Source: Ilumatobacteraceae bacterium
GTDB lineage: Bacteria > Actinomycetota > Acidimicrobiia > Acidimicrobiales > Ilumatobacteraceae
Assembly (NCBI GenBank): GCA_033344875.1
Contig: JAWPMO010000001.1
Coordinates: 2,567,595 to 2,631,594, forward strand
Length of the DNA: 64,000 nucleotides
Direction: 5' to 3'
In this document: positions 35,366 to 44,584 of the stretch, piece after piece
Position numbering within the stretch: position 1 is the first letter of the stretch
Layout of the letters: each line of letters begins with the position of its first letter
The notes under the pieces: generated by a model
Databases searched by the model: none
Told to the model about the DNA's origin: nothing
Seen by the model: the letters and a program-made list of their open reading frames with translations, nothing else
Program-made: the position numbers and the translations under genes

Positions 35366-36697
35366 GTGTCCACCGTCGTAGTGATACTGCTCGCGCTGCT
35401 CGTCGTGACGGTTGTCTTCGTCGCCGTCGTCCTGGCCCGAACTGGCCGGCCGGTCACGGACGCTGTCGGGCAACCGCCCGGCCCCGTCGGCGGCGCTGGA
35501 GCGGTCGTCGAGGAGGTGCCAGAGGTCGAACCCGTCGGCGTGATCGCCTTGACGACAGACCGTCCGAACGAGGTCTACCTCTTCGGGTCGGCCGCCGAAC
35601 TCGAAGAATTCGGACCCAGCCTTGCTACTGCACCGCGCCAGCTCGCTCGCTACGCGACCGGTTTGCGAGTCGGGCTCGATGCAGCAGAGTCTTTCGCCGA
35701 GCTCTCTGGTCGGCTGGTGCTCGTGGACAATAAGACGGCTGCAGCCCTCCGCGCCGGGCGAATGATGAAGAGCAAGTCGGGCGAGGTTTTGGCCAAAGTG
35801 CTCCGGGAGGACGGCAAGATCTCAAGCGTGACGAGGTTGAAGGACATCGGCAGCCTTGCCACCACCGCAGCCTCGCTGACCAACGTGCTTTCCGCGATGG
35901 CGATGCAGGCGCAGCTCGACAGAATCGAGCGCCAACTCACCAAGATCTCCGACGGCATCGACAGAGCGAACCGTGAGCTGCTCCTTCAGTGGCATGCCGA
36001 GGCCCTCGGTGCGCAGGACGTTCTGCGTGAGGTCTACACCACGGCGACTCGCGCCGGTGAGCTCACACCCGCAAACTGGTCGCAAATCGCCACCATCGGT
36101 CACGTCGCGCGCAAGCAACTCCGCGGTGACCGCCGCCGCCTGGTAGATGCTGTCACCGAATTGGAACGAGCGGTCGCGGCCAAGAACGTTAAGACGAGGC
36201 TCAACGACATTGAATCCAGGGTGTACGCAGTGACCAGCGCTCACGCCGCGCTCAGCGAGTCGACCCGAACGTGGGCCCAGTTCTCGGCACTGCGGCTTTG
36301 GCACTTCACGGTCACCGACGACAAGACACTCGAGGCATATCGCGACGAGCTGCACACCTTCATCGAGTCATCTCGCAACGAGATCGAGCCGCTACGGGAG
36401 CGCGCGTCGGCAGCGTGCAGCCAACTTGGTGAGCACCGCTGGACCGCCAAGGTCCGGCACCCTCGCGTCGTGCGGCGTCTTCCCGGGGCGACGGACGAAG
36501 GACTGGCAATCCTGGATCGCGTCAACTGGCAACCTCTCGAACTCCAACAGCCGTCCATCGAGATCGCGATCGCCCCGACGCCGGTGGCCGCGGCCAGCGT
36601 GGTGGTCGAGAACGCCGAAGGGTCGCCGTCGAGACTTCGGACGACGTCGAGTAGCAAGATGTGTGGACCGGTGGACCCTCGACGCTCAGGCCGCTAG
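35366..36697 (+). CDS. membrane-anchored coiled-coil protein of unknown function, element B cargo
   Basis: A 443-residue protein. GTG 35366 is chosen because a signal-anchor (STVVVILLALLVVTVVFVAVVLA) follows at once; the open frame starts earlier at 35168 with low-quality sequence. Next come a Pro/Val-rich linker, a globular region (LTTDRPNEVYLFGSAAELEEF) and helical segments with coiled-coil character (MAMQAQLDRIERQLTKISDGI, AVTELERAVAAKNVKTRLNDI). The N-out or N-in orientation is uncertain. No family recognised. It is the last gene of its cargo module; a boundary repeat begins 11 bp after the stop. Confidence 0.62.
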   Translation: MSTVVVILLALLVVTVVFVAVVLARTGRPVTDAVGQPPGPVGGAGAVVEEVPEVEPVGVIALTTDRPNEVYLFGSAAELEEFGPSLATAPRQLARYATGLRVGLDAAESFAELSGRLVLVDNKTAAALRAGRMMKSKSGEVLAKVLREDGKISSVTRLKDIGSLATTAASLTNVLSAMAMQAQLDRIERQLTKISDGIDRANRELLLQWHAEALGAQDVLREVYTTATRAGELTPANWSQIATIGHVARKQLRGDRRRLVDAVTELERAVAAKNVKTRLNDIESRVYAVTSAHAALSESTRTWAQFSALRLWHFTVTDDKTLEAYRDELHTFIESSRNEIEPLRERASAACSQLGEHRWTAKVRHPRVVRRLPGATDEGLAILDRVNWQPLELQQPSIEIAIAPTPVAAASVVVENAEGSPSRLRTTSSSKMCGPVDPRRSGR

Positions 36698-36707
36698 TCG
36701 GTGCCGG

Positions 36708-36723
36708 CTGTCCCAGAACGCCG
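36708..36723 (+). repeat. cargo-boundary repeat, copy 2
   Basis: tgtcccagaacgccgg, identical over all 16 bp to copy 3 at 37964-37979. It starts 11 bp after the stop of the preceding gene. Confidence 0.6.
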
Positions 36724-36832
36724 GCTCATGGCGTTCACCGCTCAGAGCACCTGCCGCGACGTGATTCGAGCCGACCAGTGAGCGCTCGGCTGCGTCTCCG
36801 CGCGAGTGAGTCCGGCGGGCCACAATAGGCGT

Positions 36833-37837
36833 GTGCCTCGCGACGACTTCTCTGCAGGCGTGAAGGAGCAGCTCGCCAAGCGAGTGGGCTACCGGTGTTC
36901 AGCACCATTCTGTCGTGCGCCGACGGTAGGACCGTCTGACTCGCGTCGAACCGGAACCTCAAACGTGGGTGTCGCTGCCCACATCACCGGTGCGGCGGAG
37001 GGGTCGGCGCGGTGGAACGCCACGCTCACCAGGCCGCAGCGGCGGTCGCTCGACAACGGGATCTGGCTCTGCCAGACGCACGGCAAATTGGTGGACGACG
37101 ACGAGGTGCGATTCTGCAAGGAGTTGCTGCACGCTTGGCGCGGCAGGGCTGAGGATCTGGCGCGAATGCAGCTGGGAGCGCCGACATTCGGCAATCACGG
37201 TCTACTCATACACAGCCGGGCGCTCTCAGACCCAGCTGCACTCCATAGTGAGATTGATGAGTTCCTGTTGGACGTCGGAGCTAGGGAGGTATGGGGCGTG
37301 GATCTGACGGACTCGGTCCGTCTCGCACTCTTCGAGGTCGCTCAGAATGACCTTGAGCACGGCGGAGCTACCGGACTTAGCTTCTCATCGACCGAGGGCG
37401 CAGTGACAGTTCGATCAAACGCTCCACCGTTCGGAGTCCAAGATCTCATCACCAGCGCCGTTGGACGCGGCGGGCGCGCCGCTGTCGAGGCTCTGCTTCG
37501 CGTGGCCGAGGGCCTCGTGGACCTTGTGTACCGCCACGACGGCAGCTCGGAGTGGTCTGTGATCACGGTTGACGGCTTCGACGGAGACCGGCCGTGCTGT
37601 ATCTCGATGGATCGGAATTGGACTGCGGACGCTCTCGACGAGCTCGAGCTCGCTATTGCGGGCTGTGAACAGATTCACGTGTATGCCCCTCGGTTATTCG
37701 CATTCAGCGACGCGCGTCGGGTCGCGGCGCCCCTCGAACCCTTGTTGGACGGACGCCAAGTTGTTGTGCACGGGATTCGAGACAGTGGGCTTCGCGACTG
37801 GGTATCGACCATATGGCCCGATGCCTACTTTCGCTGA
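36833..37837 (+). CDS. HNH-nuclease-like protein with a GHKL-ATPase-like C-terminal half
   Basis: A 334-residue protein (GTG 36833; 36806 possible). The N-terminal 110 residues match a cysteine-rich HNH module: GYRCSAPFC at 19-27, VAAHITGAAEGS at 47-58, NGIWLCQTHGKLVDDD at 75-90. The second half contains LALFEVAQNDLEHGGATGLSFS, where Glu168/Asn172/His176 look like the N box of GHKL ATPases, then VRSNAPPFG and GRGGRAAVEALL where the glycine-rich lid would be. The GHKL assignment is tentative. A nuclease tied to an ATP-binding sensor fits phage defence. It stands alone between two boundary repeats. Confidence 0.65.
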   Translation: MPRDDFSAGVKEQLAKRVGYRCSAPFCRAPTVGPSDSRRTGTSNVGVAAHITGAAEGSARWNATLTRPQRRSLDNGIWLCQTHGKLVDDDEVRFCKELLHAWRGRAEDLARMQLGAPTFGNHGLLIHSRALSDPAALHSEIDEFLLDVGAREVWGVDLTDSVRLALFEVAQNDLEHGGATGLSFSSTEGAVTVRSNAPPFGVQDLITSAVGRGGRAAVEALLRVAEGLVDLVYRHDGSSEWSVITVDGFDGDRPCCISMDRNWTADALDELELAIAGCEQIHVYAPRLFAFSDARRVAAPLEPLLDGRQVVVHGIRDSGLRDWVSTIWPDAYFR

Positions 37838-37963
37838 CTGCTGCGCAGCCGACGCGCGCCGAACTGCCCTTCAGCGCCCTGCCCCTAGTGACTTCAGAGA
37901 CGCCCACGGAGTGCACTGTGGAGAGTCGCGCATCGGGAAGTACGGTCCCGGGCGAATGAGCAC

Positions 37964-37979
37964 TGTCCCAGAACGCCGG
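37964..37979 (+). repeat. cargo-boundary repeat, copy 3
   Basis: tgtcccagaacgccgg, identical to copy 2. It lies in the 324-bp gap (37838-38161) between the HNH-type gene and the SHOCT gene. The rest of the gap shows no gene. Confidence 0.6.
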
Positions 37980-38161
37980 TCCTGGCACGTGGCGCCCGAC
38001 GACCCGTGCTAGACGATGGAGATGCTCCGACGGAGATCTGCACGCGGCTCGGATAGAGGACAGGGCTCCGAGCCGCCACCACACGGAGTGTGTTGGTTCG
38101 AACCGCACAGGCGTCCACCAGCCAAACAGGACCATTCCGGGGTTAGCTAGTATTCTGGGCC

Positions 38162-38674
38162 ATGGAAGTCAAAGGACATGGTGGCTCGATTGTCGTGTTC
38201 GACGGGCGCTCCGTCTTGATCAAACGCAAGGGTGCGCTAAGCCGAATGACCGTCGGCAAGGGTGAGAAGCAGATCCCGCTTAGCTCTGTCACTGCGGTCC
38301 AGTGGAAGCCCGCCGGACGTGCGGTGAATGGCTACATCCAGTTCACGATTGCTGGTGGCAACGAGTCCCGCAGCTCATTTGGCACACAGACCTTCGACGC
38401 AGCAGGCGATGAGAACTCGGTGCTCTTCACACGGAAGCAGATGCTCGAGTTCGAGAAGCTGCGCGCAGCGATCGAGGCTGCACGAGACCAACCCACGCCC
38501 GAGACATCGCGCCCGGCGGCTCCCCCTCCACTTCGCATCCCCGATCCGCCCGCCGCCCCGCCTGCCCCGACGGTCGCTGAGCGAATGGCCCAACTAACGC
38601 AACTGCGGGATCAGGGCTTGGTAACACCTGAGGAGTTCGAGGCGAAACGAGCCGCAATCATTGAGTCTCTCTGA
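38162..38674 (+). CDS. DUF4429 / SHOCT-domain protein
   Basis: A 170-residue protein. The N-terminal 105 residues are a PH-like DUF4429 domain (VVFDGRSVLIKRKGAL, IPLSSVTAVQWKPAG, GYIQFTIAGG). After a Pro-rich linker the C-terminus is a SHOCT helix pair (LTQLRDQGLVTPEEFEAKRAAI). Such proteins are small cytoplasmic or membrane-associated binding modules of unknown role, common in phage and integrative elements of actinobacteria. It has its own upstream gap and is followed by a boundary repeat. Confidence 0.85.
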   Translation: MEVKGHGGSIVVFDGRSVLIKRKGALSRMTVGKGEKQIPLSSVTAVQWKPAGRAVNGYIQFTIAGGNESRSSFGTQTFDAAGDENSVLFTRKQMLEFEKLRAAIEAARDQPTPETSRPAAPPPLRIPDPPAAPPAPTVAERMAQLTQLRDQGLVTPEEFEAKRAAIIESL

Positions 38675-38904
38675 GATACCGCACCTGCAACCGGCAGAGC
38701 CGGGTCGGACTCGCAAGCCAACAGCCGTTCCTTGTTCTCAGCCGAGGACTCTCGCACCACGGCCTCCTCTGACGGCGGATGCGAGCAGGACAGCACCCGG
38801 GGCCTCGCCCGAATATGAGGTCGTCACGGAGGGGTCTTTCTGATGACTGGTACGGATCGAGGCTCGGTGGGGCAGGCAATTCGGTCGGCTAGCCGCTGTA
38901 CCGC

Positions 38905-38921
38905 TGTCCCTGAAGTGCCGG
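38905..38921 (+). repeat. cargo-boundary repeat, copy 4
   Basis: tgtccctgaagtgccgg, a variant with one inserted base and two changes relative to copies 2 and 3. It lies in the 323-bp gap (38675-38997) between the SHOCT gene and the convergent relaxase stop. The rest of the gap holds no recognisable gene. Confidence 0.45.
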
Positions 38922-38997
38922 CCTGTGACAGGGCAACTTGTCTAACTCGCCGCGAGCACGTCGGCGACGACGACTGAACGGGTGACGGAGTCGTCAG

Positions 38998-41766
38998 CTA
39001 CCTGCCCGGTAGTGGGATGTCGGGCGGCCGCGGTCCATCCGCTGTCTGCCTCATTCGGGACCACTGGTCGAGGATCCTCCGCGATGCGGCGAAACGGTCT
39101 GGTAGCTCCGGTTCTGCCGGCACGGACGGATCGGCGTCTTCGCCTGGTCGCTCCCCCGAGGGCGGCGCCTCGGAAATCTGGGGTTGGAGTCCTAGCGCAG
39201 GTTCATCGCCGAAACCATGAGTGCTTGCATCTCCGCTCAGTTCGGCTTGGCGGGCGAGGGCGGGGCGGTCGATCCAGTCGGTTGCGATCGATTGGGTGAT
39301 GACGTCGAGGGCGGTGATTTCGCCGCTCGTCGCGACGAAGGCTTCGTTCGACTTTCTGCCTCTCGTCATGGGGACGTACAGATTCCTCACGTCGGTCGGG
39401 CTGTCGAGGTACAGGATGCCGGCGTCGACGGTTCGGCCTTGGGCACCTGCGCCAGTTCGCGCGTAGGCGAGATCGACGTGTTCGGTCACGTACTCGTACG
39501 GCAGGCGGGCGGTTCCGTTTCGTCCCTCCACGGTGATCGAGCGATCGCGGTGGACTGCGACAACCGTCCACTCGGCGCGGTTGCGGACCATCTCGCCTCG
39601 GTCTGTGAGTAGACGTCGATCGTTCTGTCGAGTCGCCACCTCGTCACCGACGAAGATCGCGTTCGTCCCGACGCTGACGCCGCGACTTGTCGCGTCGATC
39701 TCGCGGGCGAGGATTCGGCGGCGTTGGCAGAGTTGGTTGAGGTGGTCGACGATCTCGTTGGTCGGCGTCATCAGTAGCGGGGTCTGGCCGGCTTGGCGTT
39801 CGTCCCACCAGCGGTCGACGGCCATCTGTCGCATCCGTTGCGGTGAGCCGCCGTGGAGTCGCCCGTGCTTGTCGTACAGGTCGGCGACGTCGACGTCTGA
39901 TCGGCGCAGCCGCAGGCTTGCGTCGCGTTCCCATTCGTTGTCGAATCGGTGGACTCGTTCGAGTTCGACGGCGCCGCACGATTCGATCAGCAGCTCGAAC
40001 ATGCCGCCTCGACCGACCGCCGAGAATTGCAACGGGTCGCCGACCAACGCAACGCGCCAGTGGCGACGGTCCGCCAGTCGGGCCAGCTCGTCGAGCTTGG
40101 GTGTGGGAACCATGCCGGCCTCGTCGACGATCAACGTCGTTCCTGCTGGTAGGTCGTAGCGGTGATCGGGTGGCCGGTCGAGTCGATGCTCGATCAAAAG
40201 CTTGTCGATCGTGTCGGCCGCGACTCCGGTCTCGTGTTCGAGTACCTCGGCGGCCACCGCCGAAGGAGCGATCCCGAACACCGGACGACCCGCTCGCCTC
40301 AATGCCGAAACCGCTGGCCGCAGCGCCGTTGTCTTGCCGGTGCCGGCCGGGCCGACGATCAACACGAGATCGTCGCGTCCGGCGACCCGACCGGCGGCCT
40401 CGGCCTGCGCCACATTGAGGTCGATGTCGGACTCGTCGACGAGACCGACCCGGCCGATGTCATTGTTAGATCGCGTCGCGGCCCAGGCGAGCAGGTCGTG
40501 CTCTTGGTCGAGGATCGCTTGGGTCGTGAAGGCGCGGTCGACGGCTGACTCGCTGACCGGGCGACCGTCCTTGCGAAGCAACGAGCCCGGAGCGACAGGC
40601 TTCGAGATATCAACACATCGGGTGTCGACGATCTGCACCGCGACCCTGTCCAGATCACTCACGAGCTGGCCGGCCGGGACCGCGAGATCCGTCGGCAGCG
40701 CAGCCGTCAACTCGCGATGAACCTCGGTCGGCCGCCAGCTCGACTGTCGGTCGGTGAGCGCGGCGATCGAGAGCTCACAGACGTCGCGAACCTCCTCCGG
40801 GTCCAGTCGCGATCGTCCATTCAGTTGGTCGATGGCGCCGTCGACGATGTCGTCGGGCGAGTAGCCGAGTTCGCACGCCGAAGCGAACCACTCGTCGTGG
40901 AGCGACTCCGCATCGATAGCAACACCCTTGCCCGGGCGGCTGTCGAGTACCGCTTCGCGTTCGAGCTTCCACCGTTCCCGAGGCGTCGGGTCGCGGTCCA
41001 TGTTCGCGACGAAACGTTCGAGCTTCTCGTCGGTCCGCTGACGAATGCTCGCCGTCCGGCTCGAGAACTGCTCGAGGACAATGTCGTTCATGTCGCCGAT
41101 CTCGGCGATGCCGTTCTCCGGGCCGTGCCAACGCACGCCGAGCCTGGCCGTGAGTTCCGATCGAAGTGCGGCGTGGTACAGCGCCGACAGCGTCCGTTGA
41201 TCGCGCTTGATCAGACGAGCGTCGAGCGCGAGCCATCGCCCGTCGGGTGACTTCACTCGATTCGGGATCACGACGTGTGTGTGGAGCTGTGGGTCGAGCG
41301 CTCGGCTCGTGTGCTGCCGGAACGCAGCGACCACGATCCCCTCGGCATCGACGACCGCCACCTCGCCACCGATCCGGTAGCGGGTGTGCGCGTGGCTTTC
41401 GATCCACCCGGCGAGCGCGGCGACGGAGCTGTCGTGCGCGTCGATCGCCTCGTAGCGAACCCGATCGTCACCGAGTGCGAACAGCACGGACACCGACTTC
41501 GGCGCCGAGCACGTCACGTCGAACCCGCGCACCGAGCTGTCGCCGTAGCTGCGCCCAAGATCTCGGCCCGGATCGTTCGGGTCGAGACCGGCCATCAGAT
41601 CGAGGAACGCCTCGTCGCCGACCTCACCGCGCAGCCCGAGCATCGACGCGCCACGCCCGAGCCACACTCCACTCGGCTCGCTGGAGTCGAGGTAGTAGTT
41701 CGGAAGTCGGTCGACGTAGTAGCCGCCCGCGTCAATCCCCTTGAGCGTCGTCACTCGCACCGTCAT
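38998..41766 (-). CDS. MobF-family conjugative relaxase-helicase (TrwC/TraI-like)
   Basis: A 922-residue relaxase. The N-terminal TrwC domain has the catalytic tyrosine pair in GIDAGGYYVDRLPNYYLD, FDVTCSAPKSVSVLFALG and the metal-binding PQLHTHVVIPNRV. The middle-to-C-terminal half is a RecD2-like helicase with P-loop LIVGPAGTGKTTAL, LIVDEAGMVPT and RHWRVALVGDPLQFSAVGRGG. It nicks at the element's oriT and unwinds the transferred strand. ATG 41766 (MTVRVTTLKG) is chosen as it begins the domain. No coupling protein or type IV secretion genes accompany it, so it relies on a helper element. Confidence 0.93.
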   Translation of the reverse strand: MTVRVTTLKGIDAGGYYVDRLPNYYLDSSEPSGVWLGRGASMLGLRGEVGDEAFLDLMAGLDPNDPGRDLGRSYGDSSVRGFDVTCSAPKSVSVLFALGDDRVRYEAIDAHDSSVAALAGWIESHAHTRYRIGGEVAVVDAEGIVVAAFRQHTSRALDPQLHTHVVIPNRVKSPDGRWLALDARLIKRDQRTLSALYHAALRSELTARLGVRWHGPENGIAEIGDMNDIVLEQFSSRTASIRQRTDEKLERFVANMDRDPTPRERWKLEREAVLDSRPGKGVAIDAESLHDEWFASACELGYSPDDIVDGAIDQLNGRSRLDPEEVRDVCELSIAALTDRQSSWRPTEVHRELTAALPTDLAVPAGQLVSDLDRVAVQIVDTRCVDISKPVAPGSLLRKDGRPVSESAVDRAFTTQAILDQEHDLLAWAATRSNNDIGRVGLVDESDIDLNVAQAEAAGRVAGRDDLVLIVGPAGTGKTTALRPAVSALRRAGRPVFGIAPSAVAAEVLEHETGVAADTIDKLLIEHRLDRPPDHRYDLPAGTTLIVDEAGMVPTPKLDELARLADRRHWRVALVGDPLQFSAVGRGGMFELLIESCGAVELERVHRFDNEWERDASLRLRRSDVDVADLYDKHGRLHGGSPQRMRQMAVDRWWDERQAGQTPLLMTPTNEIVDHLNQLCQRRRILAREIDATSRGVSVGTNAIFVGDEVATRQNDRRLLTDRGEMVRNRAEWTVVAVHRDRSITVEGRNGTARLPYEYVTEHVDLAYARTGAGAQGRTVDAGILYLDSPTDVRNLYVPMTRGRKSNEAFVATSGEITALDVITQSIATDWIDRPALARQAELSGDASTHGFGDEPALGLQPQISEAPPSGERPGEDADPSVPAEPELPDRFAASRRILDQWSRMRQTADGPRPPDIPLPGR

Positions 41767-41857
41767 CGCGACCGCCTCCGGCTCAGATCGACTGTGCACT
41801 CGTCTGTACTGGTTGGGCAGTTCGGGTTCGACGTTGGGTGATTGTGCATGGGTGCTC

Positions 41858-42193
41858 CTACTCGAAGAGGGGAAGAACGTTCTGCGGTCGCGGCGTGCGG
41901 CGCGCAGTGGTCGCTCGCTCGGCGAGGACCGGCGGTCGGAGAGGCCGTGGCGTCTCGTTCGTCGGCGCGGCGGTCGGGATCGGCCACGTGATCGGGCCGC
42001 CGAGCTTCAGCTCGAGGAGGACACGAGGGACTCGCATCAACTTGCCGAAGCGTTCGCACGGCAGATCGCCGTCGCCGGCGGCGAGGTACTGACGCGCCAG
42101 CCGATAGGCGACGGTGCGCCCGATCCGGAGCACAGCCGCGGCTTCCTCGACGGTGAGGAAGTCGGGTGGTGCCGGGAGTGGCTCGTGGTGCAT
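41858..42193 (-). CDS. HTH protein, putative excisionase (AlpA/Xis-like)
   Basis: A 111-residue protein. Residues 12-55 form a MerR-like helix-turn-helix of the excisionase type: FLTVEEAAAVLRIGRTVAYRLARQY, then FGKLMRVPRVLLE. The rest is a Pro/Arg-rich tail. It lies divergent from the integrase (268 bp apart) and just upstream of the relaxase, as excisionases do in actinobacterial integrative elements. It would steer the integrase to excision and may regulate the divergent promoters. Confidence 0.8.
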   Translation of the reverse strand: MHHEPLPAPPDFLTVEEAAAVLRIGRTVAYRLARQYLAAGDGDLPCERFGKLMRVPRVLLELKLGGPITWPIPTAAPTNETPRPLRPPVLAERATTARRTPRPQNVLPLFE

Positions 42194-42461
42194 GCAGCTG
42201 TCTCGCTCGTGATGACGAGCCCGCGAATTGAGCGCGTCATCTCACTGAAAGCACCGCCCTCGGGCTCGCCGTTACGGAAATTCGACGCGGTTGACAGCAG
42301 GCGTATGCTCGCTGCATGCCGCTGGCGATCTCGCCCGCGAGCGCTCGGTTCGTCGTCGGTCGAGATGACCGCCGGAGCGCTTCGGCTCGCTGTCAGCCGA
42401 TGACAGCCCGGAGGGTGCACGACGTGACAGCAACCGTCACCAAGCGACAGGAGCCGAGCCG

Positions 42462-43613
42462 ATGAGGGGTCACATCGCGAAGAAGGGCAACCGCTACTAC
42501 GCCGTTGTGTACGAGGGGTTCGACCCGACGAACGGCAAGGAACGACACCGCTGGTACGCCGCCGGCGAGACTCGCAAGGGCGCCGAGAAGGTGTTGAACG
42601 AGATCGTCAAGCGGATGCACGACGGCGACTACCGATCGCCGGAACGCGTCACCCTCGGCGACTACCTCGCCGAACGATGGTTGCCGACGAAGAAGGCACA
42701 ACTCCGGCCGTCGACGTTCGCGTCGTACCGCAACAACGTCGACATCCACATCAACCCGCGGATCGGCCACATCCTCCTGCAGAAGCTCCAACCCGAAGAT
42801 CTCGACACCTTCTACGCCCAACTGCTCTTCGACGGGCGACGCAACGGCAAGGGCGGCGGCCTCGCGCCGAAGACCGTGCGGATCATCCACGGCATCATCC
42901 GCAAGGCGCTCGCCGACGCCCACCGCAAGGGCACGGTCACCCGCAACGTCGCCGACCTGGCTGACCCCCCGAAGGTGCGAGTCGGTGGATCCCGAGAGAT
43001 GACGATCTGGTCAGCCGACGAGCTGCGCGAGTTCCTCGCCGGCATCGAGGGCACCGAGTGGTTCGTGCCGATCTATCTATCCGCCAACACCGGCATGCGA
43101 CGCGGCGAGGTGCTCGGTCTGCCGTGGCGCAACGTCGACCTCGACGCTGCTCGCCTCGTCGTTGACCAGCAGATCCTGTCGGTCGAGTACGGCACGAGCG
43201 TCGCCGACGTGAAGACGATGAACAGTCGCCGCACGATCGACCTGGACCGGCGGACGGTCGCCGTGCTGCGATCGTGGTGCCGTCAGCAACTCGAGCAGCA
43301 GATGAGCACCGGCCGCCGCGACGAGGACGGTTTCGTGTTCACGCGCCCCGACGGCGAGCCGATCCACCCCGACTTCTTCTCGCAGTCGTGGAAACGGCTG
43401 GTACGCGAGAGCGGCGTACGGCGAATCCGCCTCCACGACCTCCGCCACACCCACGCCTCGATCCTGTTGAAGGCCAACGTCCCCGTGAAAGTCGTCAGCG
43501 AACGCCTCGGCCACAGCAGCCCAGCGTTCACGATGACCGTCTACCAACACGTCCTCCCCGGCATGCAAGCCGACGCCGCAGCCGCCTTCGGCAATGCGGT
43601 GTTTGGCGACTAG
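42462..43613 (+). CDS. tyrosine-recombinase integrase of element B
   Basis: A 383-residue phage-type integrase. An N-terminal Arm-binding region (HIAKKGNRYYAVVYEG) and a SAM-like core-binding domain (TLGDYLAERWLP) precede the catalytic domain with Arg213 (NTGMRRGEVLGL), Lys251, His326-x-x-Arg329 (HDLRHTHAS), His351 (GHSSPAF) and nucleophile Tyr361 (YQHVLPGM). All catalytic residues are present. It is predicted to recombine the 47-bp tRNA-fMet 3' end. The TAG stop lies inside the IS481 target duplication, yet the original frame and stop are preserved. caggag serves as ribosome-binding site. Confidence 0.95.
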   Translation: MRGHIAKKGNRYYAVVYEGFDPTNGKERHRWYAAGETRKGAEKVLNEIVKRMHDGDYRSPERVTLGDYLAERWLPTKKAQLRPSTFASYRNNVDIHINPRIGHILLQKLQPEDLDTFYAQLLFDGRRNGKGGGLAPKTVRIIHGIIRKALADAHRKGTVTRNVADLADPPKVRVGGSREMTIWSADELREFLAGIEGTEWFVPIYLSANTGMRRGEVLGLPWRNVDLDAARLVVDQQILSVEYGTSVADVKTMNSRRTIDLDRRTVAVLRSWCRQQLEQQMSTGRRDEDGFVFTRPDGEPIHPDFFSQSWKRLVRESGVRRIRLHDLRHTHASILLKANVPVKVVSERLGHSSPAFTMTVYQHVLPGMQADAAAAFGNAVFGD

Positions 43614-43614
43614 C
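43609..43614. repeat. IS481 target duplication, left copy (ACTAGC)
   Basis: Six bases directly before the IS end; the right copy is 44703-44708. It fits the NCTAGN target preference known for IS481. It contains the TAG stop of the integrase (43611-43613, plus strand) and the TAG stop of the transposase (43612-43610, minus strand). Confidence 0.9.
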
Positions 43615-44584
43615 TGTGCATGACGGGGACGTTGTCCTTGAGCGTGTCGATTGGTGTTGACCATCCGAGTGCGCCGTGTGCTCGGTGGTGATTGTAGAAG
43701 TGCACGAAGTGGTCGTACTCGACTGAGCGTTCGTCGTCGCTGTGCCAGTCGCGGATGTAGGCCCATTCCTCGAGCAGGATTCGGTGAAAGCGTTCGATCT
43801 TGCCGTTGGTCTGGGGTCGGAACGGTCGTGTCCGTTTCGGGGTGATCCCGGCAGCGAGCAGCGTGTCTCGCCACAGGTGACTCTTGTAGCAGGACCCGTT
43901 GTCGGTCAGCACTCGTTCGACGGTGATGCCGTGAGCGTTGAACCAGGTGTTCGCTCGGTGCCAGAAGGCGACGGCGGTGACGGCTTGTTCGTTGGCGTGG
44001 ATCTCGGAGTAGACGAGGCGGGTGCGGTCATCGAGCGCCGAGTGCAGGAACCTGTAACCGGTAGTTGACCGTTTCGCCGTGGGGGCGTTGCCTTTGCCGT
44101 GGATTCGCCAACCGCCACCGTCGGGGATGCCAGCGAGTTTCTTGACGTCGACGTGGACCAGCTCACCGGGCCGATCGCGCTGATAGCGCACGACCGAGTC
44201 CTTGGTGGCACGATCACCGGAGTCGAGCCGGCCAAGACCCTCGGCGATGAGGATCTTCTGCACCGTGGAACTGGCCCGACCAACCTCGAACCCGATGTGG
44301 GCAGCACCCCACCGATGCTGTTGACGCAGCTCGATGATCCGCCGCCGACAATCATCAGGTGTTGCGCTCGGAGAACGGTGCGGCCGCGACGAACGATCCA
44401 ACAAACCCGACGACCCTTCGGCGACGAACCGGTCCCGCCACTTCCGAACTGTCTTCGCGTCGACCTGGAACCGTTCCGCAGTGGCTTCGATCGTCCAGCC
44501 CCGATCGATCACACAGGCAATCATCTTGCGGCGACCGAGCGGTGTCAGTGACGCGTTCGGGTGTTGGGTTCTAGCGTGTCCCAT
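43610..44584 (-). CDS. IS481-family transposase
   Basis: A 324-residue DDE transposase. The HTH region is GRRKMIACVIDRGWTIEATAERF with VDAKTVRKWRDRF; a second wing follows (SPSATPDDCRRRII). The catalytic acids are in VHVDVKKLAGI (D), VLTDNGSCYKS (D) and TNGKIERFHRILLEEWAY (E). ATG 44584 with ggag upstream is preferred over the longer start at 44623. The stop codon TAG is supplied by the CTAG of the duplicated target, as known for IS481. It looks intact. Confidence 0.95.
   Translation of the reverse strand: MGHARTQHPNASLTPLGRRKMIACVIDRGWTIEATAERFQVDAKTVRKWRDRFVAEGSSGLLDRSSRPHRSPSATPDDCRRRIIELRQQHRWGAAHIGFEVGRASSTVQKILIAEGLGRLDSGDRATKDSVVRYQRDRPGELVHVDVKKLAGIPDGGGWRIHGKGNAPTAKRSTTGYRFLHSALDDRTRLVYSEIHANEQAVTAVAFWHRANTWFNAHGITVERVLTDNGSCYKSHLWRDTLLAAGITPKRTRPFRPQTNGKIERFHRILLEEWAYIRDWHSDDERSVEYDHFVHFYNHHRAHGALGWSTPIDTLKDNVPVMHS

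Noticed and set aside
34063-38921. Integron gene-cassette array (attC sites)
   Set aside because: The repeats are 16-18 bp without the paired R/L boxes of attC, and no integron integrase is present. They are reported as unexplained boundary repeats instead.
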